In this document: piece after piece, positions 25,543 through 31,734 of the stretch
How positions within the stretch are numbered: the first letter of the stretch is position 1
Layout of the letters: each line of letters starts with the position of its first letter
Assembly: GCA_964342675.1 (NCBI GenBank)
Contig: CAYFFR010000014.1
Span: forward strand, 1 to 32,281
Source of the DNA: MED-G82 sp964342675
GTDB lineage: Bacteria > Pseudomonadota > Gammaproteobacteria > Magnimaribacterales > D2472
DNA length: 32,281 nucleotides
Direction of reading: 5' to 3'
Notes under the pieces: generated by a model
Databases searched by the model: none
What the model saw: the letters and a program-made list of their open reading frames with translations, nothing else
What the model was told of the DNA's origin: nothing
Program-made: the position numbers and the translations under genes

Positions 25543-25578
25543 TTTTACCTCCTTTATTTGTTGAACAACCGCATCGTT

Positions 25579-25616
25579 GTTTCCACCTTGCCGGAGTTGG
25601 CAGGTTGGAGAGGAAC
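25579..25616. repeat. Imperfect inverted repeat / hairpin in an intergenic stretch
   Basis: CCACCTTGCC (25583-25592) pairs with GGCAGGTTGG (25599-25608) with one mismatch and one G-U, around a 6-nt loop. GTT/AAC at 25579-25581 and 25614-25616 can extend it past an internal loop. This GC-rich element stands out from the AT-rich surroundings. It could be a structured 5' leader of the 45-aa gene or a small repeat; direction is unknown. Confidence 0.5.
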
Positions 25617-25665
25617 TTAATCCTGCTCTTGATGCAAGAGAAAGTATATCCAAGCTTGAGTCTTT

Positions 25666-25689
25666 ATTAAAGCAAGTCTTTGCTTTAAT
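25666..25689. repeat. 10-bp perfect hairpin at the 3' end of the membrane-protein gene
   Basis: ATTAAAGCAA and TTGCTTTAAT flank a 4-nt loop. The right arm includes the stop codon of the gene at 25685-26476. There is no T tail after it on the minus strand, so it may protect the mRNA 3' end or act as a weak terminator. Confidence 0.45.
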
Positions 25690-26476
25690 TATTCGATAGC
25701 TTCTTAAGAGCAGCTAAATAAATGTTCATTATCAGCATAACAAGAAAAGGAAGGGTAAATGGTAAGAATAAATATCCTGGGGTGAAAATAGGCACTTCAC
25801 CGCTATTCATGACAACAGAGAAGGTATAAATAGCATCGACTATCCCTCCAGGAAGAGTACACATTATATAAAAACACATGTATACAAGAAATATTCTCCA
25901 CCATCCAATCCAGTGCACAAGGCTTAAAGATGTCTTTAAAGATTCAATTAAGGGCATGCCTCTGTCAATAATTAAAGGTCCAACTAAAAGTAAAGCTATG
26001 GACAAATAAATAATTCCAACATATCCAGCAAATGCTAATAAGCCGCCCATAACCGCTAAAGCTGGACTTTCAAATGCTATGCCTATAAAAAGGGGAATAA
26101 AAAGAACAAGAAATGCCCCTATGAACATTAAAAAAAGTAGCATGTATTTTCCCCACACCTCTATCTGAAAACCAGCCCTAAGGGCTTCAGACAATTGAGG
26201 TTTTTCTCCTCTTGCGATCCACAAAAAATACTTATAAGAAGCTCCGGTTACGCCTGGCGCTGCAAGCAAATATAAAACAGCAACTATTATAGTGAGCGGT
26301 AAAAAAGATGCGTCATCTAATGCAACAAAAATTAGAATAAGAATAAAAGGAGCAAAGGCTATAATAGAAAAAATTATCATGCCTAACAGTGCTTCCCCAT
26401 AGGTCTCAGCGCCGCGCTTAAATCCCATAATAAAGAGATCTCCTGTTAATGGTTTTCTCTGATCGGGCATATTCAT
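25685..26476 (-). CDS. Multipass membrane protein of unknown function
   Basis: A 263-aa protein with about six or seven membrane helices (near 32-53, 58-80, 112-135, 140-170, 195-215 and 232-255). The short cytosolic parts include YKYFLWIARGEKPQLSEALR and PLIIDRGMPLIESLKTSLSLV. The second segment, with I-x-x-(R/K)-G-x-x-x-x-x-S-L, is often seen in DUF-type proteins related to the glycerophosphodiester phosphodiesterase membrane domain, but I cannot name a family with confidence. Start choice between Met1 and Met3 is open. It is probably co-transcribed with the MGMT-type gene 27 nt upstream. Confidence 0.65.
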   Translation of the reverse strand: MNMPDQRKPLTGDLFIMGFKRGAETYGEALLGMIIFSIIAFAPFILILIFVALDDASFLPLTIIVAVLYLLAAPGVTGASYKYFLWIARGEKPQLSEALRAGFQIEVWGKYMLLFLMFIGAFLVLFIPLFIGIAFESPALAVMGGLLAFAGYVGIIYLSIALLLVGPLIIDRGMPLIESLKTSLSLVHWIGWWRIFLVYMCFYIMCTLPGGIVDAIYTFSVVMNSGEVPIFTPGYLFLPFTLPFLVMLIMNIYLAALKKLSNN

Positions 26477-26503
26477 AACCTCATATTAGCACTAGTTTAG
26501 AAT

Positions 26504-26779
26504 TTATTTAAGTTCTTTTAGAGCTTGTTCTTTTTTGAGTAATCTTCTTTTTGTTGTCGTTCCTCCTGGGGCACTATAGCCGCCTAATGAGCCATCTGAT
26601 CTTATCGCTCTATGGCATGGAACCTTAATAGGGTAAGGGTTTTTACCACAAGCATTGGCAACAGCTCTAGCAGCTTTGGGGTGCCCTATGGATATGGCAA
26701 TCTCCTTATAGGATCTGGTTTCTCCAGCAGGGATTCTAGTTAATGCCTGCCAAACTTTTTGTTCAAAGCTAGAAGGCAT
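26504..26779 (-). CDS. MGMT/Ogt C-terminal-domain-only methyltransferase family protein
   Basis: A 91-aa protein that is just the DNA-binding and active-site domain of O6-alkylguanine-DNA alkyltransferase. FEQKVWQALTRIPAGETRSY forms the start, GHPKAARAVANACGKNPYP holds the recognition helix with its arginine finger, and VPCHRAIRSDGSLGGYSAPG holds the acceptor Cys55. Alkyltransferase-like (ATL) proteins of similar size have Trp in place of this Cys, so this one could still accept alkyl groups. The usual N-terminal domain is absent and there is no sign of it upstream. It starts 4 nt after the stop of the gene at 26784, suggesting coupling. Confidence 0.87.
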   Translation of the reverse strand: MPSSFEQKVWQALTRIPAGETRSYKEIAISIGHPKAARAVANACGKNPYPIKVPCHRAIRSDGSLGGYSAPGGTTTKRRLLKKEQALKELK

Positions 26780-26783
26780 GAGC

Positions 26784-27266
26784 TTATTTAAGTCGTCGGA
26801 CTCTAATGGCGGTTTTCTGATCTAGGACCTTCAATACAAAGCCGCTAATAAAGCCCTCTGATATGACAACCTCTTGCTTAAGTTTTAACTTGCCACGCCT
26901 AACTTTTTCTGAACTTCGCCATTTTTGGCCATTGGCTAGAGTTATATCAACCTTCATATTGCTAAGCTGTTTAAGTTTAATAATTGTAGATTTAATCTGA
27001 ATTGGGTCATTATTGGGCAGGGCTGATTTAGGTAATCCGAACTCTTGTTTTCGAGTATCTTGTGGGGTTGCAGCTATAGCTTGTGAACCATCGCTTGGGG
27101 CTATCTCAATTGAGTCTCCGGGATTTGTTTGGGTGTTACGAAATAAACTGTCGTAACAAGCCAATCTCTCAGATGGATCATCAATACTCACACATTCTTT
27201 GGTCTCTTGTGTGATAGCAAAGCAGAAACAGGGTAAAAGCAAGAATACACTATAGTTTTTTTTCAT
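26784..27266 (-). CDS. Small exported protein with ECxxI...RLACYD motif
   Basis: A 160-aa product with a signal peptide (about 1-18, ending CFA) and then TKECVSIDDPSERLACYDSLF. This Cys...R-L-A-C-Y-D motif is shared by a broad set of small periplasmic proteins, including VasI-like ones, and its two Cys probably form a disulfide. The middle is low in complexity. The C-terminal part (KLKQLSNMKVDITLANGQKW, then a basic RVRRLK end) looks like a small beta-domain. No function can be given. It is followed by the MGMT-type gene after 4 nt. Confidence 0.65.
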   Translation of the reverse strand: MKKNYSVFLLLPCFCFAITQETKECVSIDDPSERLACYDSLFRNTQTNPGDSIEIAPSDGSQAIAATPQDTRKQEFGLPKSALPNNDPIQIKSTIIKLKQLSNMKVDITLANGQKWRSSEKVRRGKLKLKQEVVISEGFISGFVLKVLDQKTAIRVRRLK

Positions 27267-27276
27267 TTTTCAAGGT

Positions 27277-27735
27277 TTATATAATAGACATTACCAGTAT
27301 TATTATGATGATAATCCCTATAGGTGTTAAATTATCAATTTTTTCTAAAATAGCCTCTCTTTTGGGCTTATTAGGGGTGATATTGTCTATTTTGTACCCA
27401 TGATTGTCTTTTTTTATGTCTATGGGTACATTTTCACTATGAGTTGTTGAAATATCATCATTGTACTCATAAGAAAGGTTAGAGTCTTCATCTATGGGTA
27501 CATTATTTTGTGGCTGAATGTCTTGTTTTGTAGCGTTTTTTTCAATTTCATTAAGTTCTTCTAAAATTGCATCTCTTTTTTGTCTAGCAATATGAATATC
27601 ATCAGTCTCTAAAGACTTTTTAATAAAATCTTTCCCAATAATTGATGATATTTTTTTTGAGACTCTTTTTTGAATGAAATAAATATTCTTGTTTTTTCCC
27701 CTTAAAACAAGGTATTTATCGTTATTTGTACTCAT
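27277..27735 (-). CDS. DUF6538-like integrase arm-domain protein with C-terminal membrane helix
   Basis: A 152-aa product. Residues 1-65 (KYLVLRGKNKNIYFIQKRV, then KKSLETDDIHIARQKRDAIL) follow the N-terminal DUF6538 segment of phage tyrosine recombinases, with its S-L-x-T-x-D-x-x-x-A-R pattern. Instead of a core-binding and catalytic domain there is a polar linker with repeated N-V-P-I-D and K-R-(D/E)-A-I-L-E sequences, then an isoleucine-rich membrane helix at the very end (about 136-152). It could be an integrase remnant or an anchored DNA-binding protein. No Shine-Dalgarno precedes the ATG; a 16-bp palindrome (ATAATG-GGTA-CATTAT) occupies that place. The gene contains a cluster of TGTACCCAT repeats. 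Confidence 0.6.
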   Translation of the reverse strand: MSTNNDKYLVLRGKNKNIYFIQKRVSKKISSIIGKDFIKKSLETDDIHIARQKRDAILEELNEIEKNATKQDIQPQNNVPIDEDSNLSYEYNDDISTTHSENVPIDIKKDNHGYKIDNITPNKPKREAILEKIDNLTPIGIIIIIILVMSII

Positions 27736-27746
27736 AATGTACCCAT
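27393..27746. repeat. Cluster of TGTACCCAT/ATGGGTACA repeats
   Basis: Exact 9-mers at 27393-27401 (+), 27422-27430 (-), 27494-27502 (-) and 27738-27746 (+), with one-mismatch copies TGTACTCAT at 27462-27470 and 27727-27735. The last exact copy lies in the palindrome over the start region of the host gene. Two of the copies encode N-V-P-I-D, but the opposite-strand copy at 27393 encodes other residues, so protein repetition does not explain the whole set. Confidence 0.7.
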
Positions 27747-27800
27747 TATTCTATTATTTTATCAATAATTATATACAAATGTACGCACAAAATCATGAAA

Positions 27801-28391
27801 CTATTCGTGTTTGCCTGGATCCCATGAGATATTTGTTAAAAGCCCTTCTCCTGAGAGCTTGGCATCTTCCTCTATAGAGGTGGCCATAACATCGTTCCAT
27901 CGATTTAAAAAACCAAATAAAGATATGACGCCCATTATCTCCACTATATCGTTGTCACTCCAATGAAGTTTGAGTTGATTTTCGGTCGCAAGACTAACGC
28001 TTACTGGAACAGTGCTTGCTTCTTGAGCAAATTTTAAGGCGGCTTTTTCAGCTTCCGTAAAACTATTGCTCTTTTGATAGTCCCAAATACTCTCTAGTCG
28101 TTCAAGCGTCGAGCCATATCTTTCTGCAGCTCTAATAGTGTGCGCTTGGCAATACCTGCAGCCTGTTGTGTTGCTACTAATAAATGCGATCAATCTTTTA
28201 AATTCAGAGGTGAGCTTCCCATGATTTTCCATTACCGCCATATTGAGCTGAACAAATGTTTTTGCAATTTCTGGTCTTCTTTGCATGGTTAGAACAGAGT
28301 TTGGGCAAAATCCTAAAGTTTCATTAAAAAAGTCTACAAGCTCTTTTACCTTTTTGTCGGTAATATCATTTAGGGGGTCAACTAGTGGCAT
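27801..28391 (-). CDS. Carboxymuconolactone decarboxylase/AhpD-like peroxidase-related protein
   Basis: A 196-aa, all-helical protein of the CMD/AhpD fold. The redox motif C-x-x-C-x-x-H is seen as GCRYCQAHT (Cys78, Cys81, His84), preceded by KRLIAFISSNTT and followed by RAAERYGSTLERL. The C-terminal half has FAQEASTVP and FGFLNRWNDVMATSIEED, usual in this subfamily. Members use the Cys pair to reduce hydroperoxides, but many are uncharacterised. It lies 14 nt downstream of the GFA-family gene on the same strand, so the two may be one unit for handling reactive small molecules. Confidence 0.85.
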   Translation of the reverse strand: MPLVDPLNDITDKKVKELVDFFNETLGFCPNSVLTMQRRPEIAKTFVQLNMAVMENHGKLTSEFKRLIAFISSNTTGCRYCQAHTIRAAERYGSTLERLESIWDYQKSNSFTEAEKAALKFAQEASTVPVSVSLATENQLKLHWSDNDIVEIMGVISLFGFLNRWNDVMATSIEEDAKLSGEGLLTNISWDPGKHE

Positions 28392-28405
28392 AAATTAAGT
28401 TAGGT

Positions 28406-28786
28406 TTATTCTCTGTGCATATCTTTGCTTCCCCAAGGGAGCTTATCATTAGTATATATCTCTGTTTTAGGTTCAAAGTCCTGAGGTTTATCAAGACTAC
28501 AAATGGTGATGTTAATGTTTTCTGGATCTTCCTTAAGAATGCAGGCTATAGGAGTCCCACATTCCTTACAAAAATATCGCATGCCATGAGAAGAAGAGCT
28601 TAGTTCTTTCGGGGCTCCTTGAGTGTATTCAAAACATGACAGAGGAAGAACCATCCAAGAAACAAATGGAGCGGCTGAAATACGTCTACACATAGAACAA
28701 TGACAGTTTGCAGACAAGTATTCATCTCGCTCAAAGCTATAGCGAACAGCGCCACAAAAACAACCTCCTTCGATACGTTCATTCAT
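28406..28786 (-). CDS. GFA family (glutathione-dependent formaldehyde-activating enzyme-like) protein
   Basis: A 126-aa zinc protein. The Cys pattern is that of the GFA family: GGCFCGAVRY (Cys9, Cys11), NCHCSMCRR (Cys28, Cys30, Cys33) and FCKECGTPI (Cys73, Cys76), which bind two zinc ions in family structures. I start at the ATG at 28784-28786 (MNERIEGGCFC), where the family begins. The longer frame to 28858 would run into the metB leader and promoter. Whether it acts on S-hydroxymethylglutathione is doubtful; many homologues have unknown substrates. It diverges from the metB regulatory leader. Confidence 0.85.
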   Translation of the reverse strand: MNERIEGGCFCGAVRYSFERDEYLSANCHCSMCRRISAAPFVSWMVLPLSCFEYTQGAPKELSSSSHGMRYFCKECGTPIACILKEDPENINITICSLDKPQDFEPKTEIYTNDKLPWGSKDMHRE

Positions 28787-28817
28787 AGTAATGCATTTGA
28801 ATACAAACCAAGAAAAC

Positions 28818-28845
28818 TTGCAAGTTATGTCAGTTCTACTAAAAT
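28818..28845 (+). promoter_or_regulatory. Candidate metB promoter
   Basis: TTGCAA (28818-28823) and TAAAAT (28840-28845) with a 16-nt spacer. The predicted start near 28852 falls right before the SAM-II-like aptamer, which supports both calls. Confidence 0.55.
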
Positions 28846-28853
28846 AATTTCCT

Positions 28854-28906
28854 AGCACCGATTTGATTCAGCTTGCGGGTGCTTTATAAATTCAGCTAAA
28901 TAGAAG
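28854..28906 (+). ncRNA. SAM-II-like riboswitch aptamer
   Basis: P1 is AGCACC (28854-28859) with GGTGCT (28878-28883). The 18-nt loop starts GATTT and contains TTGCG, as in the Sargasso-metagenome SAM-II aptamer recalled from memory. The 3' part TATAAATTCAGCTAAATAG carries the class core (ATAAAT, then AGCTAAA and AG). The pseudoknot pairing that is CC/GG in the recalled example is TTC (28867-28869) with GAA (28903-28905) here, i.e. a compensatory change. The location upstream of metB fits a SAM-sensing OFF switch for methionine synthesis. Confidence 0.8.
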
Positions 28907-28908
28907 TG

Positions 28909-28943
28909 AAAACCTATCTAGCAAAGCTGATAGGTTTTTTTTT
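28909..28943 (+). terminator. Intrinsic terminator, expression platform of the metB leader
   Basis: AAAACCTATC (28909-28918) pairs with GATAGGTTTT (28929-28938), with an inner AGC/GCT pairing around AAA, followed by a run of T to 28943. No plus-strand gene lies upstream, so it must end the riboswitch leader. TCAGCT in the aptamer core (28892-28897) is perfectly complementary to AGCTGA (28925-28930) in the terminator and can act as antiterminator when SAM is absent. Confidence 0.85.
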
Positions 28944-28982
28944 GCCTGCTCGTTTTAATCGATAGGGTGTTAAGGAGGTCTT

Positions 28983-30137
28983 ATGAATAAAAAAAGAAAT
29001 AAAGAAACGGTCTCTTCAAGGGCTGGGATCGAATCTGATCAACAGCATGGGGCTATAGTCCCACCAATTTACCTGTCTACAAATTTTGCCTTCGATGAGG
29101 TGGGGAAAGAACAGCCTTATGAATATACAAGGCAGGGAAACCCTACCAGAGACCATTTGGCTAAAGCTCTAGCGGAACTAGAAGGAGGCATCGGTGGAGA
29201 AATCACAAGCTCAGGTATGGCGGCCATAACATTAATTGCTAATATCCTAAACCTTAAAAGCAAGATTATTCTTCCTCATGACTGTTATGGAGGAACCTTT
29301 AGGTTGTTTTCTTCTCTTGCTGAAAAGGGAATTGTTGATGTGTGTTTTATCGATCAAGCTAACTCTAGGTTATTGGATAAGGGGTTACAAGAGTTCGGCC
29401 CTGATTTAGTATGGATTGAATCTCCTTCAAACCCTCTGTTACAGGCTGTTGATATCAAGGAAATTGCAACTAAAGCAAAAAACTCAAATGCCTTGGTTGT
29501 GGTTGATAATACTTTCTTATCCCCTGCGTTACAAAACCCTTTAAGCCTTGGTGCAGATATTGTGTTGCACTCCACAACAAAATACATAAATGGTCATTCT
29601 GACGTTATAGGAGGCGCCGTTATTACAAATGATGATGAGATCTTGGCACAACTAAGGTTTTGGGCAAATAATCTGGGCATTACAGGTGCTCCATTCGATA
29701 GTTACCTTACTTTGAGGGGGTTGCGAACTCTGAGTATTCGTATGGAAAAGCATGAACAGAATGCCACTAAGCTTGCAGATCTTTTATCTAAGAGTCCAAA
29801 AGTGGGCAGAGTCTACTACCCTGGATTGCCGAGCCACGCTTCTCATAAAATAGCTAAAAAGCAACAAAAAGGTTTTGGTGGTATGTTAAGTTTTGAATTA
29901 GAGGGTGGATTGTCCGCTGTAAAAGATTTCTTTAAAAGGGTTGAGATATTCTCGCTTGCAGAATCCCTTGGAGGATTTGAGAGTCTTGTAAGCCACCCAT
30001 ATACCATGTCGCATGCAGTGCTGAGTCCAGAAGAAAAGGAGAAAATTGGTATATCTGATAGCTTGATTAGAATTTCTGCTGGTTTAGAGGATGGTGGAGA
30101 TCTTATTGATGGTATCAATGCTGCTCTACGGGCATGA
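28983..30137 (+). CDS. metB: Cystathionine gamma-synthase
   Basis: A 384-aa PLP enzyme of the Cys/Met metabolism family that joins an O-acylhomoserine to cysteine in methionine synthesis. It follows E. coli MetB closely along its length: YEYTRQGNPTRDHLAKALAE, LPHDCYGGTFRLF, WIESPSNPLL, VVDNTFLSPALQNPLSLGAD, the PLP lysine Lys200 in HSTTKYINGHSDV, and the MetB-like ESLGGFESLVSHP and RISAGLEDGGDLI. Related sulfhydrylases or gamma-lyases cannot be fully excluded. The Shine-Dalgarno AAGGAGG (28972-28978) lies 4 nt before the ATG. The preceding SAM-II-like aptamer and terminator indicate repression by S-adenosylmethionine. Confidence 0.92.
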   Translation: MNKKRNKETVSSRAGIESDQQHGAIVPPIYLSTNFAFDEVGKEQPYEYTRQGNPTRDHLAKALAELEGGIGGEITSSGMAAITLIANILNLKSKIILPHDCYGGTFRLFSSLAEKGIVDVCFIDQANSRLLDKGLQEFGPDLVWIESPSNPLLQAVDIKEIATKAKNSNALVVVDNTFLSPALQNPLSLGADIVLHSTTKYINGHSDVIGGAVITNDDEILAQLRFWANNLGITGAPFDSYLTLRGLRTLSIRMEKHEQNATKLADLLSKSPKVGRVYYPGLPSHASHKIAKKQQKGFGGMLSFELEGGLSAVKDFFKRVEIFSLAESLGGFESLVSHPYTMSHAVLSPEEKEKIGISDSLIRISAGLEDGGDLIDGINAALRA

Positions 30138-30150
30138 CTCTATAGCATCA

Positions 30151-30197
30151 ATGTAACCTTTACTTCCCTTATATATTATGGTAAGTTTGCGTTACAT
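30151..30197. repeat. Spaced inverted repeat ATGTAAC...GTTACAT
   Basis: ATGTAAC (30151-30157) and GTTACAT (30191-30197) are perfect inverted copies in the gap between metB and the next gene. There is no T tail, so it is more likely an operator or mRNA hairpin than a terminator. This is a weak call. Confidence 0.3.
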
Positions 30198-30218
30198 ATC
30201 AAATTATAGGAAAAATTT

Positions 30219-30623
30219 ATGGAACTTAACACTTTAGGCTTGGTAATCCCACTTGCTGGAATGCTTGTTGGCATCATTATTCCCTTGGCGGTCTTCTACT
30301 GGCTGTATCATGAAACTAAGCATAAGAACGAAACAATTATCGAAATAACCAAAAACATAGACGATTCTAGCCAACTAGAAAAGTTGTTAGGTATTTTAGA
30401 TGAAAGAAAAAAAGAGCCAATAGATTACCGCAGAGGGGGCGTAATAGTGATTTTTGTAGGTATTGGCATCTACCTTCTTGGTTATGTTGCGATGGGATCC
30501 CTCTTTAAGGGTGTTGGTTATCTGGTGGGGGCAATAGGTATAGGCACTATGCTTGCTGGATATCTCTATCCAAACACCAGCGAAGAAATCAATAAAGCAG
30601 TAGAAGATTTTGAAAAAAAATAG
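30219..30623 (+). CDS. DUF6249-like membrane protein
   Basis: A 134-aa protein with a first helix at about 7-29 (LVIPLAGMLVGIIIPLAVFYW), a cytosolic segment HETKHKNETIIEITKNID, and two further helices near 73-92 and 97-116 (RRGGVIVIFVGIGIYLLG). A helix, a charged coil of about 40 residues and a G-x-G-rich helix pair is the arrangement of DUF6249 proteins, which often sit beside small regulators. Function is unknown. AGGA precedes the ATG. Ten nt later another small membrane protein begins. Confidence 0.65.
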   Translation: MELNTLGLVIPLAGMLVGIIIPLAVFYWLYHETKHKNETIIEITKNIDDSSQLEKLLGILDERKKEPIDYRRGGVIVIFVGIGIYLLGYVAMGSLFKGVGYLVGAIGIGTMLAGYLYPNTSEEINKAVEDFEKK

Positions 30624-30632
30624 GGGCAAGCA

Positions 30633-30884
30633 ATGAAGAAATTTATCATCATGCATTCATCTGAATTATCACAATCGCTTGGTGTGGGTGTCGGGTTCTT
30701 AAACTTCTATATGCTTTATTATTTATGGAGTATCTCATGGGAAATAAGCTTTGCTATTGCCTTTGGTTTGGGCTTTCTTGTAAGTGCTGTTTCTAATCAT
30801 TTTTTAGATAATGAGTCCGACAAACATGAGGCTGAAAGCATCTCTGCAGCAGTTAGGGAGTTTGAAGAGAGACCAAGGAACTAA
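30633..30884 (+). CDS. Small membrane protein (83 aa)
   Basis: Two predicted membrane helices (about 14-33 and 37-56), then a charged tail, NHFLDNESDKHEAESISAAV and REFEERPRN. The first Met could be replaced by Met7. The gene lies between the DUF6249-like gene (9-nt gap) and the XRE regulator (2-nt gap) and is part of that unit. I do not recognise the family. Confidence 0.55.
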   Translation: MKKFIIMHSSELSQSLGVGVGFLNFYMLYYLWSISWEISFAIAFGLGFLVSAVSNHFLDNESDKHEAESISAAVREFEERPRN

Positions 30885-30886
30885 GT

Positions 30887-31099
30887 TTGGGTAAAGATCA
30901 TAAAAAGCTTTTAAACAATCTTGAAGAACTTAGGAAGTCTGTGGGGCTGACCCAACAAGAACTATCAGAAAGCGCTGACGTCTCAAGAAAAAGCATTAAT
31001 GCAATAGAAAATGGTATCTACGTTCCTTCAACCGTACTTGCCTTAAAAATTGCTGCAAAGCTTGATTGTAAAGTAGAGGATTTATTTAAATTACCGTAA
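30887..31099 (+). CDS. XRE/Cro-CI family transcriptional regulator (70 aa)
   Basis: A minimal single-domain HTH protein. ELRKSVGLTQQELSESADVS covers helices 1 and 2, RKSINAIENGIYVPS is the recognition helix and turn, and TVLALKIAAKLDCKVEDLFK completes the five-helix bundle. The start is TTG at 30887-30889, supported by AAGGAA (30875-30880) upstream. It begins 2 nt after the previous stop. Regulators of this YozG-like size often control the membrane-protein operon they lie in (inference). Confidence 0.88.
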   Translation: MGKDHKKLLNNLEELRKSVGLTQQELSESADVSRKSINAIENGIYVPSTVLALKIAAKLDCKVEDLFKLP

Positions 31100-31116
31100 A
31101 TGAGCAAGCGTAAATA

Positions 31117-31311
31117 ATGATCTGTGTTAAAGCTGACATCCCAAAAGAAATCTGTGAAATAGACGATGAACTTAAAGCAATTTATCACTCACAAGATACC
31201 GTTTGCATTTGGGTTTTTAAATCAAGAGATGATAGAAATAACTTCATGAACGAGACAGTTGGCATGAAAAAAGATGATAGAGAAAATTATTACCTAGAGA
31301 ATTATGAATAA
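31117..31311 (+). CDS. Small hypothetical protein (64 aa)
   Basis: A 64-codon frame, MICVKADIPKEICEIDDELK onward, acidic and soluble, with a Cys-Ile-Trp-Val strand (DTVCIWVFKSRDD). It follows the XRE gene after 17 nt, and its final codons contain the ATG of a 26-aa frame. No strong Shine-Dalgarno is seen, and no family is recognised. Coding is plausible from position in the unit rather than from similarity. Confidence 0.45.
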   Translation: MICVKADIPKEICEIDDELKAIYHSQDTVCIWVFKSRDDRNNFMNETVGMKKDDRENYYLENYE

Positions 31312-31384
31312 AAAAAGTAATTTTATGCTGTGGTTTCTTATTATATTTTTGATGTTTATGTACTGGTGGTTTCTTAATAGATAG
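31304..31384 (+). CDS. Tiny single-helix membrane peptide (26 aa)
   Basis: The ATG at 31304-31306 overlaps the end of the 64-aa frame by 8 nt and the frame ends at TAG 31382-31384. The product is a charged start MNKKSN followed by one long hydrophobic helix with several aromatics and a final NR. It has the typical form of a small membrane regulator or subunit. Its reality depends on the coupling signal alone. Confidence 0.4.
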   Translation: MNKKSNFMLWFLIIFLMFMYWWFLNR

Positions 31385-31448
31385 ATGTTTGATGGTCATG
31401 ATCGATTGGGGGTGACTTTTTATTTAAATCTAAGAGTTTTTATTTTTT

Positions 31449-31712
31449 CTAGCTGTCAAGAAGTGCTAGTGCGCTTAACCCCAATAACCCCATGATTGCA
31501 ACTGAAGTTAATAGCCCTATAGCTGAAAATAAAATTGCAAAAATTCCAGAGATAATCTGCCCCCTAAAAATTCCAATTAATCCGAGAATAAATGCAAGAG
31601 GCGAAAGGACTATTGAAAATACAAAAATACCCACAAAACCAACTATAACTCCAGCTATTCCATAATTTGTATGGTTTTTAACTATAATGACTTGTTTTTC
31701 AGATTTGCTCAT
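31449..31712 (-). CDS. Small glycine-rich membrane protein (87 aa)
   Basis: After a short charged start (MSKSEKQVIIVKNH) there are two to three hydrophobic helices. IAGVIVGFVGIFVFSIVLSP is followed by LAFILGLIGIFRGQI and then ISGIFAILFSAIGLLTSVAI. The G-L-I-G-I-F-R-G-Q turn is reminiscent of DUF4190-type small membrane proteins. Function is unknown. The gene is single, 22 nt downstream of the exported-protein gene. Confidence 0.55.
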   Translation of the reverse strand: MSKSEKQVIIVKNHTNYGIAGVIVGFVGIFVFSIVLSPLAFILGLIGIFRGQIISGIFAILFSAIGLLTSVAIMGLLGLSALALLDS

Positions 31713-31734
31713 AAGTATCTATTGGTTTTGATTT

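Noticed and set aside
25562..25699. Plus-strand frame ending LDARESISKLESLLKQVF... before TAG at 25697-25699
   Set aside because: It looks protein-like but has no start codon or Shine-Dalgarno, begins right after an in-frame stop, and overlaps the end of the membrane-protein gene and the hairpins.
28787..28858. 24-codon N-terminal extension of the GFA-family gene
   Set aside because: The extension falls in the metB promoter region, shows no family similarity, and the conserved GFA start fits the ATG at 28784-28786.
30151..30197. Inverted repeat as a metB terminator
   Set aside because: The arms are 33 nt apart and no T run follows. I list it only as a spaced repeat.
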